This document shows, one piece after another, positions 23,342 through 27,599 of a stretch of DNA of 27,599 nt. The notes below the pieces were generated by a model, which saw nothing but the letters and a program-made list of their open reading frames with translations, did no database searches and was not told where the DNA came from. Both the position numbers and the translations under genes were made by a program. The stretch comes from an uncultured Prevotellaceae bacterium (GTDB taxonomy: Bacteria; Bacteroidota; Bacteroidia; Bacteroidales; Muribaculaceae): assembly GCA_937904375.1 (NCBI GenBank), contig CALDIG010000061.1, positions 1 through 27,599 on the forward strand, written 5' to 3'. How positions within the stretch are numbered: the stretch's first letter is position 1; every line of letters starts with the position of its first letter.

Positions 23342-24818
23342 AGTTTATAATTATTTTTCTCGCCGATTTGCCATCCTTTATTATATATATGGTGTTAGGC
23401 TGGGGGTCTTTCACCTCATGGCCGTTCAGGTCATAAATCACCGTCTTGCCGTCGGTCTCGTCGATTTTCACATCTTCCACAGCGCTGTAGTCGAGAGTAC
23501 ACGTTGCCAGCAGCGCACCGCTGTCGTCGGTCAAATAGAACTGTGTGTTGTTTTCAAGCCCTTGGGAGGCTTGTACTATCTTTATCTTGTGAGGCTCTCC
23601 ATCATTATCTATAGCCTCGTCGCTCTGCCATGCCGGCTCGGCAGTCTTGTCCCATTGCTCGCCGGGAGGCACAATGTGCAGCGCGAGTTTCTTCACCGGC
23701 AGAGTGCTGCCGTTAGTTATCGTGATTCTTACTTTAATCTCATCCCCTGTATCATCAACGCCCGTGGCGGTCATCTCGGCATGGAGGTTGCGCGTCTTGG
23801 GGTGGATATTATATACTACCGATTGTCCTTGATAGTATCCACCCATCGCCTCTTCACTGTCGTCGATGGCAAAGTAGCCGTCGCCAACGCCACCCCAACC
23901 GAAGTTGAAGTGATACAGACCAGTTTCACTGTCATAGCCATCAAGCACAAAGGCATGACCACCTGAGCCCTGACCGGAGCACATCACCGGGCGGCTGTTT
24001 GCCACCTCGGCATAGAGGAGACTATCCCACTGTTCCTGAGTCACATTTGACTTGGAGATGTAATCAGAGAGAAGGTCATATTGGATGAGTATAGCAATAG
24101 CCGCCTCATGTATTTGACCGCCGGTTGAACTTCCATAGTCCAAATAGGACGTAGTACCAACAACATAGCACAACTGTGCCGCCGCGGCTCGGGCGAGGCT
24201 GTCTTTCACGCCATTATAGTCATCAAGCATCGCCTCCCAGTGGTTAGGCGAGCCGGCGGGTATCGACATCGTCACCGGGGCCTGACCGTAGGGATATATC
24301 GGTGTGTCTTGCAGGGTGGCGGGAGGATTGTCGTTGCGCCAGTAATAGGTAATCTGTGATGCCGCTATCGCCACACATCCCGCCACAGTCTTTATGTTTC
24401 CGTCTTCTATTACCGGGGCCATGTCATTGTAGGGTGAAGTCTGATGCCAGTGGCACGTGAGCAGCGGACTCACACTTTCACGGGATGAGTTATTGTCGGT
24501 CAACGGCTTTACTGCCGGCATATTGCCAATGTGCTCAAGCCACTCGAGCAGCGCCGGCGGCATGTCTTCCTCTTGCCACCTTCCTGTGGGAGAATAGCCC
24601 ACAACCCTCGCACTGCCGTCGGAGCAATGCTTTAGCACTGCGAACCCCGCGCCATCCACTTTCTCTACTATGCAATAGTTTGCCGCATTAACTTTAACCT
24701 CTACGGGAGAATTATTCAAGCAATGCGACGCCTTGCCAAGCATGGCACGATTCACCTCCATGGAATGTGCCGTGAAACCAAGCACTACAGCAGCCAATAT
24801 TGTTGTGGTTATTCTCAT
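23331..24818 (-). CDS. secreted C10-family (streptopain-like) cysteine protease
   Basis: This 495-residue secreted protease has a signal peptide (about 1-19) and an N-terminal pro-region (about 20-115) of the kind that inhibits streptopain-type zymogens. The catalytic domain follows (about 116-345). HWHQTSPYN (123-131) contributes the oxyanion Gln126, GCVAIA (147-152) carries the nucleophile Cys148, and GGHAFVLDGYD (286-296) carries His288. NFGWGGVGDGYF (305-316) is also typical of the family. A C-terminal beta region (about 350-445) follows. The final ~50 residues (from TVIYDLNGHEV to KIIINSSF) look like a Bacteroidales C-terminal sorting or anchoring tail. It lies downstream of a surface lipoprotein gene but beyond a strong terminator. 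Targets are unknown. Confidence 0.93.
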   Translation of the reverse strand: MRITTTILAAVVLGFTAHSMEVNRAMLGKASHCLNNSPVEVKVNAANYCIVEKVDGAGFAVLKHCSDGSARVVGYSPTGRWQEEDMPPALLEWLEHIGNMPAVKPLTDNNSSRESVSPLLTCHWHQTSPYNDMAPVIEDGNIKTVAGCVAIAASQITYYWRNDNPPATLQDTPIYPYGQAPVTMSIPAGSPNHWEAMLDDYNGVKDSLARAAAAQLCYVVGTTSYLDYGSSTGGQIHEAAIAILIQYDLLSDYISKSNVTQEQWDSLLYAEVANSRPVMCSGQGSGGHAFVLDGYDSETGLYHFNFGWGGVGDGYFAIDDSEEAMGGYYQGQSVVYNIHPKTRNLHAEMTATGVDDTGDEIKVRITITNGSTLPVKKLALHIVPPGEQWDKTAEPAWQSDEAIDNDGEPHKIKIVQASQGLENNTQFYLTDDSGALLATCTLDYSAVEDVKIDETDGKTVIYDLNGHEVKDPQPNTIYIIKDGKSARKIIINSSF

Positions 24819-24838
24819 CTATAATTGTTCCCTTTTAT

Positions 24839-24851
24839 AAGTTTATAAAGT
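24839..24851. repeat. copy of the 13-bp intergenic motif AAGTTTATAAAGT
   Basis: The exact sequence AAGTTTATAAAGT also occurs at 23309-23321 and, inverted, at 3868-3880. All three copies are intergenic and sit past a stop codon on the minus strand. Confidence 0.6.
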
Positions 24852-24855
24852 GTAA

Positions 24856-24899
24856 AGGCAGGATGCCAGTGTCGCACTGCCGGCGAGGGCATCCTGCCT
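24856..24899 (-). terminator. rho-independent terminator after the surface lipoprotein gene
   Basis: AGGCAGGATGCC (24856-24867) pairs perfectly with GGCATCCTGCCT (24888-24899). The 20-nt loop has its own small stem, AGTG/CACT. It lies 11 bp past the stop at 24911 on the minus strand and is followed by a T-rich stretch. It separates the lipoprotein from the C10 protease gene. Confidence 0.82.
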
Positions 24900-24910
24900 A
24901 ATGATTTTGA

Positions 24911-26008
24911 TTATTTGTTGTTGAATAGCTTCATGCCACTAATATTTGACATTGAGTTGTCAAAAAAGTTTTCCTGATAGGGCAACATATCAGTTGCGGG
25001 AGCCGAGTACCATTTGTTATTGGTGGCAACACCAAAGTAAGGATTTCCCTGATGGAACCAGTCCCAATAAGCGAGATATGTAGTACCACTGGTTATGTCG
25101 TAGGTCTTCATACCGTGACCATTAAACGTATTCTCTCCTTCCTTCGTATATCCAAAATAGATACTGCATCTTGGTGCCAAAATGTAGAAGTAGCCATACA
25201 CATCACTTTCAAAGAAAGTCCAGTTGCGTCTTGGAGTTTCATTAGTCCAATACCAGTTACTTGGTCTTGTATAACCTAAAACACGCCAAGTTGATTCACC
25301 AGCATCTGTTGTATAAAGGAACTTTTCTGAAGCATTTGGATTAAGTCTATATCCGTATGCAAAATTCTGAGTATATACAGCGATTTGACGGATTCCATTA
25401 TCCCCAACATTCACATTTGCCGAGTGTGGATATTGGAAGTTCTGGAAATAGTAATAAACCAACGATCCTACGGGTTGTGGATTTAAATTCACTGCAGTGT
25501 TTCCTTCTCCCACTGTAATTTCTTGTGAATCATAAGAAAGTAAGTGCCACCTCGACCCTGACCACTCTCCATTATCCAGATAGGCTGTTGACAAATTCTC
25601 TTTATCAACCAAATCCCAGAATGACACATACTTGTCATCATCATCCAAGTAGGCAAAAGAAAGCGTTGCTATTGCTGTATATTGACCTGCCGCTAAATGT
25701 AATGATTTTGACACAGCATTGGTGTTGGTCGAATAATTTAAAATTGAATCAACCAATAGTCCCTTACTATTATAGAATAATACGCGTGCCTGAATATATC
25801 CTCCTCCTTCTGAATTAAATGTTCTGAATTCGTCGGCTACATCAATATCATGTTTAGTATCCTTGAAATTATAGCTCGAGAAGAGACCGGTAAGCGATAC
25901 TGTCACATCTACCCTATTCTCATTAGAATCAATCACGATGTCATCATTCTCGCACGAGGTGAAGAACAATGCTGTGAGCGCTAAAGCTGCAAATAATATC
26001 TTTTTCAT
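24911..26008 (-). CDS. surface-type lipoprotein of unknown function
   Basis: This 365-residue protein has a lipoprotein signal peptide with lipid cysteine C19 in FFTSC, directly followed by ENDD. Acidic residues just after the cysteine are known in Bacteroidetes as a signal for export to the cell surface, so surface exposure is likely. The mature protein is rich in Tyr, Trp, Asn and Ser and reads as beta structure (for example SLTGLFSSYNF, GYFYILAPRCSIYFGY). I recognise no named domain and no catalytic motif. Its codons look more A/T-rich than those of its neighbours, which may hint at separate acquisition. It follows the beta-barrel gene by 28 nt in the same direction, so the two are probably co-transcribed. 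Confidence 0.75.
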   Translation of the reverse strand: MKKILFAALALTALFFTSCENDDIVIDSNENRVDVTVSLTGLFSSYNFKDTKHDIDVADEFRTFNSEGGGYIQARVLFYNSKGLLVDSILNYSTNTNAVSKSLHLAAGQYTAIATLSFAYLDDDDKYVSFWDLVDKENLSTAYLDNGEWSGSRWHLLSYDSQEITVGEGNTAVNLNPQPVGSLVYYYFQNFQYPHSANVNVGDNGIRQIAVYTQNFAYGYRLNPNASEKFLYTTDAGESTWRVLGYTRPSNWYWTNETPRRNWTFFESDVYGYFYILAPRCSIYFGYTKEGENTFNGHGMKTYDITSGTTYLAYWDWFHQGNPYFGVATNNKWYSAPATDMLPYQENFFDNSMSNISGMKLFNNK

Positions 26009-26036
26009 GTTGCTTTATTTTTTTAAAGGGTTATAC

Positions 26037-26777
26037 TTAAAGTTTTCCTACATTGAACATCCACGACACTGAAATCTCGATGTTGCTCATCTTGCTGTTG
26101 AAGTTTCCTGCCAGCTTGTTAAAGCCCATGTAGTAGCGGGCATTGATGCCAATGAGCTGCTTGGCTTCCTGGTCCTCGTTCTTGATGGGGAAGTTATAGC
26201 CCAATCCTGCCATCACGCGGATGTCCATGCCCTTGAGCTTGCTCTCGTTGTTGTCGATGTGGAATGTCACATCATTGCCGAGGTTGTTGTAGGTGAGCGT
26301 CTTGGGGCTGCGACCCAGCACAAAGCCGAAGTCGGGACCTACCTCAATGTATAAATTGCTCATTGTGCCCGATTTGTAGAACGGATAGATCTGTGCATAA
26401 ACTGGCACGTCAAGATAGGTGACGCCAAGATTGGCGTTTGCCTTGCCGCTCTCGTCAGCAGCAGCAGTCTTTACCGATTGGAGCTTGTACTTGGCCTCCA
26501 CGCCCACGCCCAGCAAACCGGTACCAGGAGCCGAATAATCAGTGGCTTTGCCAAAGCGTGCAAGGAATGCCACGCCACCGTGGTAGCCAAGACCCATACC
26601 GTCGTAAAGGTCGCACTGGTCGGGCTGGCTCATCGACGAGAGGTTGACACCGCCTTTCACGCCCACATAAAGCATGTGCTTCGAATAATCTACAGGGCCA
26701 CCACCGGGATTAACAACCTGTGCAAAGGCAACTGTTCCGATGGTCGCGAACAAAAGTAACAATAGATGTTTCTTCAT
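26037..26777 (-). CDS. outer-membrane beta-barrel protein (PorT/OmpA-barrel-like)
   Basis: This 246-residue protein has a signal peptide (1-19, ending VAFA-QV). It has alternating amphipathic strands typical of small Bacteroidetes barrels: MLYVGVKGGVNLSSMS near the start, then GLGYHGGVAFLARFG, LLGVGVEAKYKLQ, YLDVPVYAQIYPFY, LYIEVGPDFGFVLG, and a C-terminal strand ending in hydrophobic/aromatic residues (ISVSWMFNVGKL). These features fit the OMP_b-brl_2 class. Specific function is not predictable; members include structural proteins and secretion accessories. It lies 28 nt before the surface lipoprotein gene. A run of nine G in the upstream region may affect expression. Confidence 0.85.
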   Translation of the reverse strand: MKKHLLLLLFATIGTVAFAQVVNPGGGPVDYSKHMLYVGVKGGVNLSSMSQPDQCDLYDGMGLGYHGGVAFLARFGKATDYSAPGTGLLGVGVEAKYKLQSVKTAAADESGKANANLGVTYLDVPVYAQIYPFYKSGTMSNLYIEVGPDFGFVLGRSPKTLTYNNLGNDVTFHIDNNESKLKGMDIRVMAGLGYNFPIKNEDQEAKQLIGINARYYMGFNKLAGNFNSKMSNIEISVSWMFNVGKL

Positions 26778-26844
26778 AATTGAAATTTGTTAATTGGTTA
26801 ATAATAAATATTTGATTATAAATAGTTTTACATTACTTGTCAAA

Positions 26845-26853
26845 GGGGGGGGG
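26845..26853. repeat. G9 homopolymer tract upstream of the beta-barrel gene
   Basis: Nine consecutive G on the plus strand (nine C on the coding strand) lie 68 bp before the ATG at 26777. They are followed on the coding strand by TTTG, which is the second half of a -7 box. Such tracts are prone to slippage. Confidence 0.75.
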
Positions 26854-26911
26854 TATAAGCTAAAAACCGTTTTGCATTCTGTTGATAACATCTTCAACTA
26901 TTTGTAAGTGT

Positions 26912-27599
26912 CTAACGTGATGACTTAAACGGATGAAGTTTAACCTGGAGGCCTTTACTTCCTCCGTATGTCTCACTCGCAGTGACCGTCTTCTGTGTTG
27001 GTGACTCCACTTTTATAGAGGTAGTAAATGATTTACTTCCTTTGGCAGGGACTGTGACAGATTGACCACCTCCCGTAGAAACACTCACTGTGGTAGTTAC
27101 CGCTTTGTCATTAGGGTTGCTTACCGTTACATCCACATAACACAGATGGTTCTTATCGGCTTTATTATCTTTTAATGAGAGAGAGATGCTAAGGGGGCTG
27201 ACCTTGCCAGGCTTCGGTTCTGGTTTTGGATCTGGCTTAGGATCTGGCTTAGGATCTGGCTTAGGGTCTGGCTTAGGGTCTGGCTTAGGGTCTGGCTTAG
27301 GAGGTTCTTTTATTTGAGAGTAACCATAAGCCAAGAAGCCTTGCCACAGCTTCAGCCCGTTATCCTCTACCTCAACAGTAAAGTTCCTGGAGCCTGACGA
27401 TGCGGCATCGGCATAGAATTGGTATTCACCGCCCGACGGACTAACAGTCAACTGGCGTCCATTAGCATCGGTCACCTTCACCGACACATTGCCAACCGAC
27501 GATGGCTTGCCGAGGCGGAACTTGTGCTGCAAGCTTGTAGAATTACTTTTTTCTTTTATTGTGACAACATTAATAACAAAAACGAAATCTCCTAAATTC
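26912..27599 (-). CDS. C-terminal part of a protein with a DPKP-repeat linker (5' end outside window)
   Basis: The reading frame stays open to the right edge, so the gene begins outside the window; a TTG at 27530-27532 is only an internal codon. About 229 residues are visible. An N-terminal beta segment (including NVSVKVTDANGRQLTV and FTVEVEDNG) is followed by a linker of about seven DPKP/EPKP tetrapeptides, encoded by a 12-bp tandem repeat. The C-terminal domain (about 95 residues) reads like an Ig/CARDB-type adhesive fold (YVDVTVSNPNDKAVTTTVSV). The protein ends KSSR with no sorting tail or membrane anchor. Location and function are unknown; the missing N-terminus may carry a signal, kinase or FHA-like domain. 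Confidence 0.72.
   Translation of the reverse strand, partial: NLGDFVFVINVVTIKEKSNSTSLQHKFRLGKPSSVGNVSVKVTDANGRQLTVSPSGGEYQFYADAASSGSRNFTVEVEDNGLKLWQGFLAYGYSQIKEPPKPDPKPDPKPDPKPDPKPDPKPDPKPEPKPGKVSPLSISLSLKDNKADKNHLCYVDVTVSNPNDKAVTTTVSVSTGGGQSVTVPAKGSKSFTTSIKVESPTQKTVTASETYGGSKGLQVKLHPFKSSR
27227..27302. repeat. 12-bp tandem repeat coding for DPKP
   Basis: About six tandem copies of a 12-bp unit (TCTGGCTTAGGA or TCTGGCTTAGGG on the plus strand) encode Asp-Pro-Lys-Pro on the minus strand. Two sub-variants occur in blocks, which points to recent copy-number change. The length is in-frame, so expansion changes only the linker. Confidence 0.8.

Noticed and set aside
27227..27302. Tandem repeat as a CRISPR array
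   Set aside because: The units are 12 bp with no spacers and stay in frame, coding for DPKP within a protein.
27530..27532. TTG start codon for the rightmost gene
   Set aside because: The same frame stays open for 22 more codons to the window edge and continues the beta-domain pattern, so the gene starts outside the window.
1..27599. tRNA, rRNA, known riboswitches, full insertion sequences, CRISPR
   Set aside because: I found no cloverleaf with a CCA-type end, no rRNA stretch, no recognisable riboswitch core and no transposase on either strand.

Overview
The window looks like chromosomal DNA from a member of the order Bacteroidales, perhaps Muribaculaceae-like. This is an inference from several signs. 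Intergenic regions carry Bacteroidetes-type -7 boxes (TAnnTTTG). Start codons generally lack a clear Shine-Dalgarno sequence. Lipoproteins have acidic residues straight after the lipid cysteine. There is a C10 (streptopain) protease, an OmpA/PorT-like beta-barrel, and two secreted proteins that end in a sorting-tail-like segment. Almost everything is on the minus strand; only one gene (9294-9758) is on the plus strand.

Region 1 (1-9076) is housekeeping. In transcription order it holds tsaC (tRNA t6A), an undecaprenyl-phosphate sugar-1-phosphate transferase, a CBS-containing CLC chloride transporter or channel, fmt, and then sppA, lpxK and the 5' part of a purine nucleoside phosphorylase. A 175-bp element with perfect 19-bp terminal inverted repeats and flanking TTAT duplications sits 6 bp upstream of the fmt start codon and looks like a MITE. 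Two heptanucleotide arrays abut the stop codons of tsaC and clc.

Region 2 (9077-12551) holds a secreted FMN-binding protein with a covalent flavinylation motif, a probable 48-codon membrane micro-protein convergent with it, and an 804-residue modular secreted protein. Each is bounded by strong hairpin terminators.

Region 3 (12831-23181) is the most interesting part: eleven co-directional genes of a eukaryotic-like phospho-signalling cassette. In order they encode a secreted three-repeat beta protein, an acidic protein with Ca-binding-like loops, a zinc-ribbon FHA protein, a membrane PP2C, a kinase-FHA fusion with C-terminal membrane helices, a second membrane kinase with an extracytoplasmic domain, a secreted two-domain protein, a lipoprotein, a second membrane PP2C, an ECF-type sigma factor, and a small acidic protein with an anti-sigma-like N-terminus. 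The last three overlap by 1 nt (PP2C-sigma) and 17 nt (sigma-acidic protein). The layout suggests that envelope events are read by membrane kinases and phosphatases, passed to FHA readers, and end in sigma-factor control. No type VI secretion, vWA/TerY or other known partner genes are visible here.

Region 4 (23331-27599) is cell-surface genes: a C10 protease, a surface lipoprotein, an outer-membrane beta-barrel with a G9 tract in its upstream region, and the C-terminal part of a protein with a DPKP-repeat linker.
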